From: Streptococcus sp. D7B5 | GTDB taxonomy: Bacteria; Bacillota; Bacilli; Lactobacillales; Streptococcaceae | Length of the DNA: 64,000 bases | Assembly (NCBI RefSeq): GCF_029691405.1 | Contig: NZ_CP121467.1 | Location: 1,488,001-1,552,000, forward strand | Reading direction: 5' to 3' | Shown: positions 1 to 8,633 of the stretch, one piece after another | How the letters are laid out: each line of letters begins with the position of its first letter | How positions within the stretch are numbered: the first letter of the stretch is position 1 | Position numbers and translations under genes: made by a program | Notes under the pieces: model-generated | What the model was told of the DNA's origin: nothing | The model's input: only the letters and a program-made list of their open reading frames with translations | Database searches by the model: none

Positions 1-2
1 CA

Positions 3-506
3 TTGATTATTCCAAAGCCAGTTTGGTTATCGGATTTTAATTGTTATTTAGATAAGAGTCAGTTATCTCCAAAGTTAAAAACCTATATAGAGAAACAGAG
101 GAGGACCGGTTTTCCATTACTGCTTTTTGCATCAGAAATTCAGAAAGGTGAGAAGTTGAAAGAAATCCTGCAGGAGCAGTTCCCGAATGAGAATATTGGT
201 TTTGTGTCCTCTGTTACAGTAGATCGATTAGAGCAGGTGCAAGCTTTTCGAGATGGAGAACTAACAATACTGATCAGTACAACAATATTGGAACGCGGAG
301 TCACCTTCCCTTGTGTGGATGTTTTCGTAGTAGAAGCTAATCATCGACTCTTTACCAAGTCTAGCTTGATTCAGATTGGTGGTCGAGTTGGACGTAGTAT
401 GGACAGACCAACTGGTGAGTTGCTCTTCTTTCATGATGGGTTAAATGCTTCCATCAAGAAGGCAATCAAGGAAATCAAGCAGATGAACAAGGAGGCGGGA
501 TTATGA
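3..506 (+). CDS. comFA: ComFA, DNA-uptake helicase (C-terminal part, cut by window edge)
   Basis: This is the C-terminal ~167 residues of a superfamily 2 helicase; the true start lies upstream of the window. The visible part has the second RecA-like lobe, with a motif-V-like segment STTILERGVTFP and motif VI QIGGRVGRSMDRP. ComFA is the ATPase that helps pull single-stranded transforming DNA across the membrane in competent cells. Its stop overlaps the start of comFC (ATGA), so the two are translationally coupled, which is the standard comF operon order. The promoter, where a SigX site would be expected, is outside the window. Identity rests on the helicase motifs plus the comFC neighbour. Confidence 0.93.
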   Translation: MIIPKPVWLSDFNCYLDKSQLSPKLKTYIEKQRRTGFPLLLFASEIQKGEKLKEILQEQFPNENIGFVSSVTVDRLEQVQAFRDGELTILISTTILERGVTFPCVDVFVVEANHRLFTKSSLIQIGGRVGRSMDRPTGELLFFHDGLNASIKKAIKEIKQMNKEAGL

Positions 507-1165
507 ACTGTTTACTATGTGGCCAGACTACAAAGAGTGAGCTGACTTTTAGCAGTCTCTTCCTTTTGAAGGATGACTGCAGTTATCTTTGCTCAGCTTG
601 TGCTTCTAGTTTTGAGAAGATTGGTGAGAATTATTGCCCAAACTGTATGAAAACAGGCATGTCAACTAAGTGTCAAGATTGTAAACTTTGGTGTAAAGAA
701 GGAATTCAGGTTGATCATAAGGCAATCTTTACCTATAATCAAGCTATGAAAGACTTTTTCAGTCGATATAAGTTTGATGGAGATTTTCTGCTTAGAAAGG
801 TTTTTGCTCCTGTACTTGCTAATGAGTTGAAAAAGTATGGAGACTATCAATTTGTGTTGATTCCCCTAAGTCCTGGAAGATTGCTTGAGAGGGGATTTAA
901 CCAGGTTGAAGGTTTGGTTGAGGCAGCAGGCTTTTCTTTTAAAGATATATTAGGAAAAAGAGAAGAGAGCGCTAGTTCTTCTAAAAGTCGTTTGGAAAGG
1001 TTAGCTACTGAAATTCCATTTTTTATTAAAGATGGTATCTCACTTCCTAAGAAGATTTTGCTGATTGATGACATCTATACAACAGGGGCAACTGTGAATC
1101 GAGTGAAACGACTTTTGGAAGAAGCAGGTGCTTTGGAAGTTAAAACTTTTTCCCTTGTAAGATGA
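503..1165 (+). CDS. comFC: ComFC, phosphoribosyltransferase-like competence protein
   Basis: A 220-residue protein with N-terminal Cys pairs (CLLCG, CSAC, CPNC, CQDC) typical of the zinc-binding head of ComFC. The C-terminal PRPP-binding signature LLIDDIYTTGATVNRV marks a type I phosphoribosyltransferase fold. ComFC is required for transformation and works with ComFA and probably DprA; its enzymatic substrate is not established. The start codon overlaps the comFA stop. The full-length family size and intact motifs argue for a functional gene. No clear terminator follows before the hpf promoter. Confidence 0.95.
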   Translation: MNCLLCGQTTKSELTFSSLFLLKDDCSYLCSACASSFEKIGENYCPNCMKTGMSTKCQDCKLWCKEGIQVDHKAIFTYNQAMKDFFSRYKFDGDFLLRKVFAPVLANELKKYGDYQFVLIPLSPGRLLERGFNQVEGLVEAAGFSFKDILGKREESASSSKSRLERLATEIPFFIKDGISLPKKILLIDDIYTTGATVNRVKRLLEEAGALEVKTFSLVR

Positions 1166-1174
1166 GGAAAAAAT

Positions 1175-1203
1175 TTGCAAAATGAAAATGAAAGCGTTAT
1201 AAT
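1175..1203 (+). promoter_or_regulatory. hpf promoter with near-consensus cre overlap
   Basis: A -35 TTGCAA (1175-1180) and a -10 TATAAT (1198-1203) are separated by 17 bp. Positions 1188-1203 match the CcpA consensus WTGNAANCGNWNNCWW at all but one position (A instead of the late C). Regulation by CcpA is inference. Confidence 0.7.
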
Positions 1204-1244
1204 ATAGTTAGAAAAACAAAAATGTTTAGAAAGAAGGTACTTAT

Positions 1245-1793
1245 ATGATTAAATATAGTATCCGTGGTGAAAACCTAGAAGTAACAGAAGCAATTCGTGA
1301 TTATGTAGTTTCTAAACTCGAAAAGATCGAAAAGTATTTTCAACCTGAGCAGGAGTTGGATGCACGTGTAAACTTGAAAGTTTACCGTGAAAAAACAGCA
1401 AAGGTTGAAGTAACAATTCCGCTTGGATCTATCACTCTTCGTGCTGAAGATATTTCTCAAGATATGTATGGTTCTATCGATCTTGTAACAGATAAAATTG
1501 AACGTCAGATTCGTAAAAATAAAACTAAAATCGAACGTAAGAATAAAAATAAAGTTGCGACAAGTCAACTCTTTACAGATGCTCTGGTTGAAGATGCAAA
1601 TGTTGTGCAACCAAAAGTCGTTCGTTCAAAACAAATTGATTTGAAGCCAATGGATTTAGAAGAAGCCCTTCTTCAAATGGATTTATTGGGGCATGATTTC
1701 TTTATCTATGTAGATGTAGAAGATCAAACAACTAATGTTTTGTATCGCCGTGAAGATGGTGAAGTCGGTTTGTTAGAAGTAAAAGAATCATAA
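1245..1793 (+). CDS. hpf: Long-form ribosome hibernation promoting factor
   Basis: A 182-residue protein with an N-terminal S30AE/YfiA domain (about residues 1-100, starting MIKYSIRGENLEVTEAI). A basic linker follows, then a C-terminal dimerisation domain (about 125-182, including the DLEEALLQMDLLGHDFFIY segment). This is the long HPF form of Firmicutes, which pairs 70S ribosomes into inactive 100S dimers under stress or in stationary phase. It is monocistronic: its own promoter lies just upstream and a strong hairpin terminator follows. A Shine-Dalgarno-like AGAAGG precedes the ATG. Confidence 0.96.
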   Translation: MIKYSIRGENLEVTEAIRDYVVSKLEKIEKYFQPEQELDARVNLKVYREKTAKVEVTIPLGSITLRAEDISQDMYGSIDLVTDKIERQIRKNKTKIERKNKNKVATSQLFTDALVEDANVVQPKVVRSKQIDLKPMDLEEALLQMDLLGHDFFIYVDVEDQTTNVLYRREDGEVGLLEVKES

Positions 1794-1805
1794 AATAGAA
1801 TGTTT

Positions 1806-1840
1806 AAAGTGGTTTACACCAGTGTAAACCACTTTTGTAT
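1806..1840 (+). terminator. Terminator after hpf
   Basis: A near-perfect palindrome has 14-bp arms at 1806-1819 and 1822-1835 (AAAGTGGTTTACAC and its complement), followed by TTTTGTATTG. The hairpin ends the hpf transcript. Confidence 0.85.
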
Positions 1841-1874
1841 TGCATTATTATAAAAGGTATAAACGGGGGCAGTT

Positions 1875-3053
1875 ATGAAAGACGTGGTGATTGTTTCAGC
1901 AGTGCGAACTCCAATAGGCTCCTTTGGAGGAAGTTTGAAGAATGTTTCAGCTGTTGATTTGGGAGCTTTGGTTGTTAAGAGTGCTTTGGAAAAAGCCAAT
2001 GTCAAACCAGAGCAGGTAGACGAAGTGATTATGGGGAATGTACTAGGCGCAGGTTTAGGTCAAAACGTAGCTCGTCAAATGAGCATTCATGCAGGACTCC
2101 CTGAATTTACACCAGCCTTTACTATCAACAAGGTTTGTGGTTCCGGTTTGAAGGCAGTGCAGTTGGCTGCTCAAGCAATTCAGTGTGGCGATGCAAATAT
2201 TATCGTAGCTGGTGGTGCAGAAAACATGAGTCAGGCGACATACGTTATGCCAAGCTTCCGTTGGGGCGGCCGTATGGGCGATTCAAAAGTGGTAGATACC
2301 ATGATTAAGGACGGTTTGTCTGATGCTTTTAACGAATACCATATGGGGATTACAGCTGAGAATGTGGCTGAAAAATATGGCATCAGTCGAGAAGAGCAAG
2401 ATGCCCTTGCTTTAGAGTCACAAAAACGAGCAGTTGCAGCTATAGAATCTGGTCGTTTTAAAGAAGAGATTGTGCAAGTTGTCATTCCTCAACGCAAAGG
2501 CGATCCTATCGTTTTTGATACAGATGAATATCCTAGAAAAGATGCTAGCTTGGAGAGCCTGTCTAAGCTAGGTCCGGTTTTCAAAAAAGACGGTTCTGTC
2601 ACAGCGGGAAATGCCTCAGGCATCAATGACGGAGCAGCCGCTGTCTTGATGATGAGTGCTGAAAAAGCTGAAGAATTAGGACTTTCAGTGATTGCCCACA
2701 TTCGTTCGTATGCAAATGCAGGTTTGGATCCTAAGATGATGGGATGTGGACCGATTTATGCGACTCGCAAGGCTCTTGAAAAAGGCAATTTGACAGTTGA
2801 AGATCTCGACTTGATTGAGTCAAATGAAGCCTTTGCTGCCCAGGCTTGTGCGGTTGGTAAAACACTTGGTTTCAACACAGATATTGTCAACGTCAATGGT
2901 GGCGCCATTGCTCTTGGTCACCCAATTGGGGCTTCCGGTTGCCGTATCCTAGTAACGCTGCTACATGAGATGATGAAACGTGATGCTAAAACTGGCTTAG
3001 CAACTCTCTGTATCGGAGGAGGGATGGGGACTGCCCTTATCGTGGAACGTTAG
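1875..3053 (+). CDS. Acetyl-CoA C-acetyltransferase (thiolase)
   Basis: A 392-residue thiolase II. The acyl-accepting cysteine is Cys88 in [19 protein letters not shown], the active-site histidine in GHPIGASG and the second cysteine in CIGGGMG are all present. It condenses two acetyl-CoA to acetoacetyl-CoA, the first step of the mevalonate route to isoprenoids in streptococci, or runs in reverse. No other mevalonate genes are in the window, so the pathway role is inferred from the family. The gene sits alone between two hairpin terminators. Common names are atoB, thlA or phaA; none is assigned because the sequence alone does not decide. Confidence 0.93.
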   Translation: MKDVVIVSAVRTPIGSFGGSLKNVSAVDLGALVVKSALEKANVKPEQVDEVIMGNVLGAGLGQNVARQMSIHAGLPEFTPAFTINKVCGSGLKAVQLAAQAIQCGDANIIVAGGAENMSQATYVMPSFRWGGRMGDSKVVDTMIKDGLSDAFNEYHMGITAENVAEKYGISREEQDALALESQKRAVAAIESGRFKEEIVQVVIPQRKGDPIVFDTDEYPRKDASLESLSKLGPVFKKDGSVTAGNASGINDGAAAVLMMSAEKAEELGLSVIAHIRSYANAGLDPKMMGCGPIYATRKALEKGNLTVEDLDLIESNEAFAAQACAVGKTLGFNTDIVNVNGGAIALGHPIGASGCRILVTLLHEMMKRDAKTGLATLCIGGGMGTALIVER

Positions 3054-3078
3054 GTGTTAGTGATCTGAACACGTGGGT

Positions 3079-3106
3079 AGGAGGGTGATGATTCCCTCCT
3101 CTTTTT
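3079..3106 (+). terminator. Terminator after thiolase gene
   Basis: Arms AGGAGGG (3079-3085) and CCCTCCT (3094-3100) flank an 8-nt loop and are followed by CTTTTTG. Confidence 0.85.
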
Positions 3107-3181
3107 GTGTCTGAAGTTAGAGAAATCAATCATGAAAGAAAGGCTTGCATCTTTTAAAAGGTCGCTTTTTAAGGGTTTTTG

Positions 3182-3190
3182 TGATATAAT
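3182..3190 (+). promoter_or_regulatory. Extended -10 promoter of gdpP operon
   Basis: TGA precedes TATAAT (3185-3190), a perfect extended -10. Transcription would begin near 3197, which excludes the in-frame ATGs at 3105-3192 and points to the ATG at 3210, preceded by AAGAGG. Confidence 0.8.
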
Positions 3191-3209
3191 AATGCGCAAG
3201 AGGTTTAGA

Positions 3210-5183
3210 ATGAAAAAAAATAATTTAATCCCGTTTTCTGCAGTCTTGCTAGGACTTGCAACTTTCGGAATCTTAACTTTGCTGATTATTTTTTCACATA
3301 ATCTTGCTGTAACAATCACTGTTTTGTTTTTATTTGTACTGCTTTATTTGCTTTTATTCGTTTGGCAAAAAAAACAGTATGAAAAGAGCGAAATTGAACA
3401 AATCCAATATGTAAATCACCAAGCCGAAAATAGCTTGAGTACTTTGCTTGATCAAATGCCGGTGGGAGTCCTGAAATTAGACCTATCAAGCGGAGAAGTG
3501 GAATGGTTTAATCCTTATGCTGAGCTGATTTTAACTACTGAAGAAGGCGAAATTGATGTTGAGTTAATTCAAACCATCATCAAGGCTTCTGTTGGGAATC
3601 CAGGTTCGTATGCTACCTTGGGCGAAACACGATATGCTGTTCATATGGACAAGGCTTCGGGTGTTTTGTATTTCTTTGATGTTTCTGGGGAGTACGAAGC
3701 GACTGTCGAATTGGTAACTAGTCGTCCAGTCATTGGGGTCATCTCAGTGGATAATTACGATGATTTGGAGGATGCGACGTCTGACTCTGATATCAGCCAT
3801 ATCAATAGCTTTGTAGCTAATTTTGTTTCAGAATTTGCAAGTAAGTATGCTATGTTCTCTCGCCGTGTGGGGATGGATCGTTTTTATGTATTCACAGATT
3901 ACACAGTACTAGAGGAATTGATGAATGATAAATTCTCTGTTATTGATAGTTTCCGAGAAGAATCAAAACAGAGGCAGCTAGCCCTAACTTTAAGTATGGG
4001 ATTTTCTTATGGTGATGGAAACCATGAAGAGATAGGGAAAATTGCCTTGCTCAACTTGAACTTAGCAGAAGTTCGCGGTGGTGACCAGGTGGTGGTCAAG
4101 GAAAATAACGAAACCAAGAATCCTGTCTACTTTGGTGGAGGAACTGCTGCATCTATCAAACGTACTCGTACACGTACCAGAGCCATGATGACAGCCATTT
4201 CTGATAAGATTCGAAGTGTTGACCAAGTTTTTGTAGTCGGTCATAAAAATCTAGATATGGATGCTTTGGGCTCTGCTGTTGGTATGCAGTTGTTTGCAAG
4301 TAATATTATTGAGAACAGTTATGCTGTCTATGATGCAGACCATATGCCAGCAGATATCGAACGTGCTATTCAGTTCTTGAAGAAGGAAGATGTCACGAAG
4401 CTTTTATCTCTTACAGATGCGATGAAGTTAGTTACAAACCGTTCATTATTGATTCTGGTGGATCATTCCAAGACGGCTTTGACCTTGTCAAAAGATTTTT
4501 ATGATTTGTTCACTCAAACTATTGTTATTGACCATCATAGACGTGATCAGGATTTCCCAGAGAATGCAGTCATCACCTATATTGAAAGTGGGGCAAGTAG
4601 TGCCAGTGAGCTGGTCACAGAATTGATTCAGTTCCAAAATTCTAAGAAAAATCGTTTGAGTCGTATGCAGGCCAGTGTTTTGATGGCTGGTATGATGCTG
4701 GATACCAAGAATTTCACATCTCGCGTGACGAGTCGAACCTTTGATGTGGCTAGCTATCTGAGAACACGGGGAAGTGACAGTATTGCTATCCAGGAGATTG
4801 CTGCGACAGATTTTGAAGAGTACCGTGAGGTAAATGAACTCATTTTACAAGGTCGTAAGTTAGGTTCAGATATCTTGATTGCCCAAGCTAGGGACTCAAT
4901 GTCTTATGACACAGTTGTTATCAGTAAGGCTGCCGATGCTATGCTGGCTATGTCTGGCATTGAAGCCAGCTTCGTTCTGGCAAAAAATACACAAGGATTT
5001 ATTTCTATCTCGGCTCGAAGTCGTAGTAAAATCAATGTGCAACGCATTATGGAAGAGCTGGGTGGTGGTGGTCACTTTAATCTAGCAGCTGCGCAAATCG
5101 AGGATATGAGTTTGTCGGAAGCAGGAGAAAAATTGACTCAACTAATCCTGGAAGAACTAAAGGAAAAGGAGAAAGAAGAATGA
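3210..5183 (+). CDS. gdpP: Cyclic-di-AMP phosphodiesterase GdpP (Pde1)
   Basis: A 657-residue membrane phosphodiesterase. Two transmembrane helices occupy residues ~8-50, followed by a PAS-like domain, a degenerate GGDEF domain (to ~310) and a DHH/DHHA1 module. The DHH motifs are visible as [17 protein letters not shown] and IDHHRRD, with [12 protein letters not shown] in DHHA1. It hydrolyses c-di-AMP to pApA, affecting potassium and osmotic homeostasis, beta-lactam tolerance and competence. The frame is open to 3105, but the extended -10 at 3185-3190 and the AAGAGG spacing select 3210. The stop overlaps the rplI start (ATGA), giving a gdpP-rplI-dnaB operon. Confidence 0.95.
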   Translation: MKKNNLIPFSAVLLGLATFGILTLLIIFSHNLAVTITVLFLFVLLYLLLFVWQKKQYEKSEIEQIQYVNHQAENSLSTLLDQMPVGVLKLDLSSGEVEWFNPYAELILTTEEGEIDVELIQTIIKASVGNPGSYATLGETRYAVHMDKASGVLYFFDVSGEYEATVELVTSRPVIGVISVDNYDDLEDATSDSDISHINSFVANFVSEFASKYAMFSRRVGMDRFYVFTDYTVLEELMNDKFSVIDSFREESKQRQLALTLSMGFSYGDGNHEEIGKIALLNLNLAEVRGGDQVVVKENNETKNPVYFGGGTAASIKRTRTRTRAMMTAISDKIRSVDQVFVVGHKNLDMDALGSAVGMQLFASNIIENSYAVYDADHMPADIERAIQFLKKEDVTKLLSLTDAMKLVTNRSLLILVDHSKTALTLSKDFYDLFTQTIVIDHHRRDQDFPENAVITYIESGASSASELVTELIQFQNSKKNRLSRMQASVLMAGMMLDTKNFTSRVTSRTFDVASYLRTRGSDSIAIQEIAATDFEEYREVNELILQGRKLGSDILIAQARDSMSYDTVVISKAADAMLAMSGIEASFVLAKNTQGFISISARSRSKINVQRIMEELGGGGHFNLAAAQIEDMSLSEAGEKLTQLILEELKEKEKEE

Positions 5184-5632
5184 AAGTAATCTTTTTAGCA
5201 GATGTTAAAGGAAAAGGAAAAAAAGGCGAAATTAAGGAAGTGCCAACTGGCTATGCTCAAAACTTCCTGATTAAAAAGAATTTGGCCAAGGAAGCGACTG
5301 CTCAAGCAGTGGGTGAGTTGCGTGGAAAACAAAAATCAGAAGAAAAGGCTCATGCTGAAATGATTGCTGAAGCAAAAGCCATCAAGGCTAAGCTAGAAGC
5401 AGAAGAAACGGTTGTAGAGTTTGTTGAAAAGGTTGGACCAGATGGTCGTACATTTGGATCCATCACCAACAAGAAGATTGCAGAAGAATTGCTTAAGCAA
5501 TTTGGTATCAAGATTGACAAACGCAATATTCAAGTGCAAGCACCAATTCGAGCAGTAGGTTTGATTGATGTACCAGTGAAGATCTACCAAGATGTTACAA
5601 GTATCATCAATCTTCGTGTAAAAGAAGGTTAA
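5180..5632 (+). CDS. rplI: 50S ribosomal protein L9
   Basis: A 150-residue protein beginning [20 protein letters not shown], the conserved N-terminal RNA-binding domain of bL9. A long central helix (about 45-75) and a C-terminal domain ending in INLRVKEG follow. It binds 23S rRNA near the base of the L1 stalk. It overlaps gdpP by 4 nt and precedes dnaB by 43 nt; this gdpP-rplI-dnaB order is conserved in many Firmicutes. Length and sequence are normal for the family. Confidence 0.98.
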   Translation: MKVIFLADVKGKGKKGEIKEVPTGYAQNFLIKKNLAKEATAQAVGELRGKQKSEEKAHAEMIAEAKAIKAKLEAEETVVEFVEKVGPDGRTFGSITNKKIAEELLKQFGIKIDKRNIQVQAPIRAVGLIDVPVKIYQDVTSIINLRVKEG

Positions 5633-5675
5633 GTTTACAACTTCTTGACAAGATTGTAAAAGGAAGGAAAGTCGG

Positions 5676-7028
5676 ATGGCAGAAGTAGAGGAACTGCGAG
5701 TTCAACCTCAGGATATTTTAGCAGAACAATCTGTTCTGGGAGCTATTTTTATAGATGAGAGTAAGCTCGTTTTTGTCCGAGAATACATTGATTCTCGTGA
5801 CTTCTTTAAGTATGCTCATCGGTTGATTTTCCAAGCGATGGTAGACTTGTCGGATCGTGGAGAAGCGATTGATGCGACAACAGTTCGGACGATTTTGGAT
5901 AGCCAAGGGGATCTCCAAAATATTGGTGGCTTGTCTTATCTTGTTGAAATTGTCAACTCAGTACCAACTTCAGCTAATGCGGAGTATTATGCTAAAATTG
6001 TTGCCGAAAAGGCTATGCTTCGTCGCTTGATTTCCAAGTTGACAGAGTCTGTCAACCAAGCCTATGAAGCTTCTAAGCCTGCAGATGAAATCATCGCTCA
6101 AGCAGAAAAGGGACTCATTGATGTCAGTGAAAACGCCAATCGTAGTGGTTTCAAGAATATTCGAGATATTCTGAATATCAACTTTGGGAACCTAGAAGTT
6201 CGGTCACAACAAACAACGGATATCACAGGTATTGCTACAGGCTATCGTGATTTGGACCATATGACGACAGGTCTCCACGAGGAGGAGCTGATTATCCTAG
6301 CGGCGCGTCCAGCGGTTGGTAAGACAGCCTTTGCCTTAAATATTGCTCAGAACATCGGGACCAAGTTGGACAAGACGGTTGCCATCTTTTCACTGGAAAT
6401 GGGTGCAGAAAGCCTAGTAGACCGTATGCTGGCAGCAGAAGGTTTGGTGGAGTCTCATTCTATCCGTACGGGTCAATTGACTGACGAGGAGTGGCAAAAG
6501 TATACCATTGCTCAAGGGAACCTAGCTAACGCGAGTATCTATATCGATGATACGCCAGGGATTCGAATCACGGAAATTCGTTCGCGTTCACGCAAACTAG
6601 CTCAAGAAACAGGCAATCTAGGCTTGATTTTGATCGACTACCTACAGCTTATTACAGGGACTGGTCGTGAGAACCGTCAACAAGAAGTTTCTGAAATTTC
6701 TCGTCAGCTAAAAATTCTAGCCAAGGAATTGAAAGTTCCAGTCATTGCTCTCAGTCAGTTATCCCGTGGAGTGGAACAGCGTCAGGATAAGAGACCAGTC
6801 TTGTCTGATATTCGTGAATCGGGTTCTATCGAGCAGGATGCGGATATCGTAGCTTTTCTATACCGTGACGACTACTACGATCGTGCGGGTGAAGAAGAGG
6901 AAGGAATTCCAAATAACAAGGTTGAGGTTATCATCGAGAAAAACCGTAGTGGAGCTCGTGGAACGGTGGAATTGATTTTCCAAAAAGAATACAATAAATT
7001 TTCAAGTATCTCAAAGAGGGAGGCATAA
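5676..7028 (+). CDS. dnaB: Replicative DNA helicase DnaB-type
   Basis: A 450-residue hexameric helicase. The N-terminal DnaB domain covers about residues 12-115 and the RecA-like C-terminal domain about 185-450. Walker A is AARPAVGKTAFALN and Walker B is LILIDYLQLITG; the KELKVPVIALSQLSR segment and the IEQDADIVAFLYRDD region are present. It unwinds the replication fork and is loaded by DnaI-type loaders in Firmicutes, where the gene is sometimes called dnaC. It is downstream of rplI in the same operon and is followed after one base by a veg-like gene. An AAGGAAGG Shine-Dalgarno precedes the ATG. Confidence 0.97.
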   Translation: MAEVEELRVQPQDILAEQSVLGAIFIDESKLVFVREYIDSRDFFKYAHRLIFQAMVDLSDRGEAIDATTVRTILDSQGDLQNIGGLSYLVEIVNSVPTSANAEYYAKIVAEKAMLRRLISKLTESVNQAYEASKPADEIIAQAEKGLIDVSENANRSGFKNIRDILNINFGNLEVRSQQTTDITGIATGYRDLDHMTTGLHEEELIILAARPAVGKTAFALNIAQNIGTKLDKTVAIFSLEMGAESLVDRMLAAEGLVESHSIRTGQLTDEEWQKYTIAQGNLANASIYIDDTPGIRITEIRSRSRKLAQETGNLGLILIDYLQLITGTGRENRQQEVSEISRQLKILAKELKVPVIALSQLSRGVEQRQDKRPVLSDIRESGSIEQDADIVAFLYRDDYYDRAGEEEEGIPNNKVEVIIEKNRSGARGTVELIFQKEYNKFSSISKREA

Positions 7029-7029
7029 G

Positions 7030-7296
7030 ATGTCAGATGCATTTACAGATGTAGCCAAGATGAAAAAAATCAAAGAAGAAATCAAGGCACATGAGGGACA
7101 AGTCGTTGAAATGACTTTGGAAAATGGCCGTAAGCGCCAAAAAAATAGATTGGGTAAGCTAATTGAGGTTTATCCATCTCTATTTATCGTTGAATTTGGG
7201 GATGTTGAAGGAGACAAACAAGCCAATGTCTACGTTGAATCCTTCACCTACTCAGATATCCTGACAGAAAAGAACTTGATTCGCTATCTAGACTAA
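7030..7296 (+). CDS. Veg-family protein
   Basis: An 88-residue protein with the Veg family pattern: basic N-terminus, KEEIKAHEGQVVEMTLENGR, then GKLIEVYPSLFIVEF. In Bacillus, Veg is a small highly expressed protein linked to biofilm gene control; its role in streptococci is not known. It begins 1 nt after the dnaB stop, so it is the last gene of the gdpP-rplI-dnaB transcript, and a strong terminator follows at 7310. The family call rests on sequence resemblance. Confidence 0.85.
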   Translation: MSDAFTDVAKMKKIKEEIKAHEGQVVEMTLENGRKRQKNRLGKLIEVYPSLFIVEFGDVEGDKQANVYVESFTYSDILTEKNLIRYLD

Positions 7297-7309
7297 GAAT
7301 CCTAAAATG

Positions 7310-7340
7310 AAGTGAGCTTTGCTCACTTTTTTCTTTTTCT
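7310..7340 (+). terminator. Terminator after veg
   Basis: Arms AAGTGAGC (7310-7317) and GCTCACTT (7321-7328) flank a TTT loop and are followed by a T-rich run to 7340. The SigX-like site of cbpD starts at the next base. Confidence 0.9.
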
Positions 7341-7348
7341 CCCGAATA
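7341..7348 (+). promoter_or_regulatory. cin-box-like SigX (ComX) promoter element
   Basis: CCCGAATA matches the streptococcal late-competence consensus TNCGAATA at seven of eight positions. It lies 47 bp before the ATG of a cbpD-type gene, a known late competence gene. No sigma-A -35/-10 pair is apparent nearby, which supports SigX-dependent expression. Confidence 0.75.
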
Positions 7349-7395
7349 GTATAAACGAGGGTAACCTCGAAAATTTATATTATTAAGGAGAATGA

Positions 7396-8517
7396 ATGAC
7401 GTTTTTAAAATCAGGAGTTAAGAAGAGTGGATGTACTCAGTTGAGTGTAGGGCTGGCTACTTTGTTCGTTACGAGTACCTTTTTGTTTGGTGGAGAATCA
7501 GTTCAGGCCGACAGTGTAGCGCGTGGAGATGACTATCCGCTTCACTACAAAAATGGTAGTGTTGAAATCGATCAGTGGCGGATGTATTCTCGCCAGTGTA
7601 CCTCTTTTGCGGCCTTTCGTTTGAGTAGTGTAAATGGCTTTGAGATTCCTCCTGCCTACGGAAATGCGAATGAATGGGGACATCGTGCAAGGCGAGAAGG
7701 CTACCGTGTGGATACTAAGCCAGAAGTTGGGGCTATTGCTTGGTCGACAGAAGGATATTATGGGCACGTGGCCTGGGTATCAAATGTATCAGGGGATACG
7801 ATTGAAATCGAAGAGTATAACTATGGGGTTCGAGAAAAGTATAACCGTCGAAAAGTCAAGGCTAGTTCGATGACAGGTTTTATTCATTTCAAGGATTTAT
7901 CTACTAGCCATAGTGCAGGTGAGAATACTCGTAACTCAGAGCTTCCGTCCAGTGGGACAATAGTATTCACGGGGGAATCGCCGATTATGGACCAACCGTC
8001 GAGTACAGGACAGGTTATTGACTACTATTATGCTGGTGAGAGTGTGAGTTATGATCAAGTTCTTGAAAAGGACGGTTATAAGTGGCTCGGTTATTTGTCT
8101 TATAGCGGTTCTAGAAGATATGTGCAGTATGCAGAGTTAAGCAATACAGAGAATGGATGGAAAAAAGAAGGAGGGAGTTGGTATTACAGAGAGAATGGTA
8201 AGCTAGCGACAGGATGGAAAAAAGTTAATGGCAATTGGTATCATTTAAAAGAAAATGGGGCCATGTCAACTGGCTGGATTAAGGATGACTCTCACTGGTA
8301 TTATCTAAAGGCTTCGGGTGAGATGCAGACGGGATGGGTTAAAGACAAGGGAACTTGGTATTACTTAGAGGAATCTGGTCGGATGAAAGCTAGTCAATGG
8401 TTCCAAGTCTCGGGTAAACATTACTATGTCGATGCTTCGGGAGCCTTAGCTGTTAATACGATTATTGATGGCTACAGACTAGACAGTGATGGGGTAAGAA
8501 TAGGAAGTGTTTCTTAA
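7396..8517 (+). CDS. cbpD: CbpD-type choline-binding murein hydrolase (CHAP)
   Basis: A 373-residue secreted protein. A signal peptide ending near GGESVQA-DS is followed by a CHAP amidase/endopeptidase domain (about 45-160) with catalytic Cys68 (QCTSF) and His124 (GHVAW). One SH3b-like domain (about 185-245) and C-terminal choline-binding repeats (about 250-355; GW/WYYL units) follow. CbpD is the fratricin released by competent cells to lyse non-competent siblings and free DNA. The cin-box-like site supports competence control. Pneumococcal CbpD has two SH3b domains and is longer, so this is a shorter version. AAGGAG precedes the ATG. Confidence 0.9.
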   Translation: MTFLKSGVKKSGCTQLSVGLATLFVTSTFLFGGESVQADSVARGDDYPLHYKNGSVEIDQWRMYSRQCTSFAAFRLSSVNGFEIPPAYGNANEWGHRARREGYRVDTKPEVGAIAWSTEGYYGHVAWVSNVSGDTIEIEEYNYGVREKYNRRKVKASSMTGFIHFKDLSTSHSAGENTRNSELPSSGTIVFTGESPIMDQPSSTGQVIDYYYAGESVSYDQVLEKDGYKWLGYLSYSGSRRYVQYAELSNTENGWKKEGGSWYYRENGKLATGWKKVNGNWYHLKENGAMSTGWIKDDSHWYYLKASGEMQTGWVKDKGTWYYLEESGRMKASQWFQVSGKHYYVDASGALAVNTIIDGYRLDSDGVRIGSVS

Positions 8518-8572
8518 ACATTATACAAGCTTTCTTCTTGTTGATAAAATTTTAAAATGGATATCGAATTAG

Positions 8573-8601
8573 TTGACGTTCTTTGAATAGTATAATATAA
8601 T
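8573..8601 (+). promoter_or_regulatory. Promoter of the 995-residue LPxTG protein gene
   Basis: A -35 TTGACG (8573-8578) and a -10 TATAAT (8596-8601) are spaced by 17 bp, 32 bp before the ATG. An overlapping second TATAAT at 8591-8596 has unfavourable spacing. Confidence 0.85.
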
Positions 8602-8633
8602 AACATTAAAAACTATAAAAGGGGCTTTGTCTA

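Noticed and set aside
3105..3209. Upstream extension of gdpP
   Set aside because: It would start before the extended -10 at 3185-3190; the ATG at 3210 has a good Shine-Dalgarno and gives the family length.
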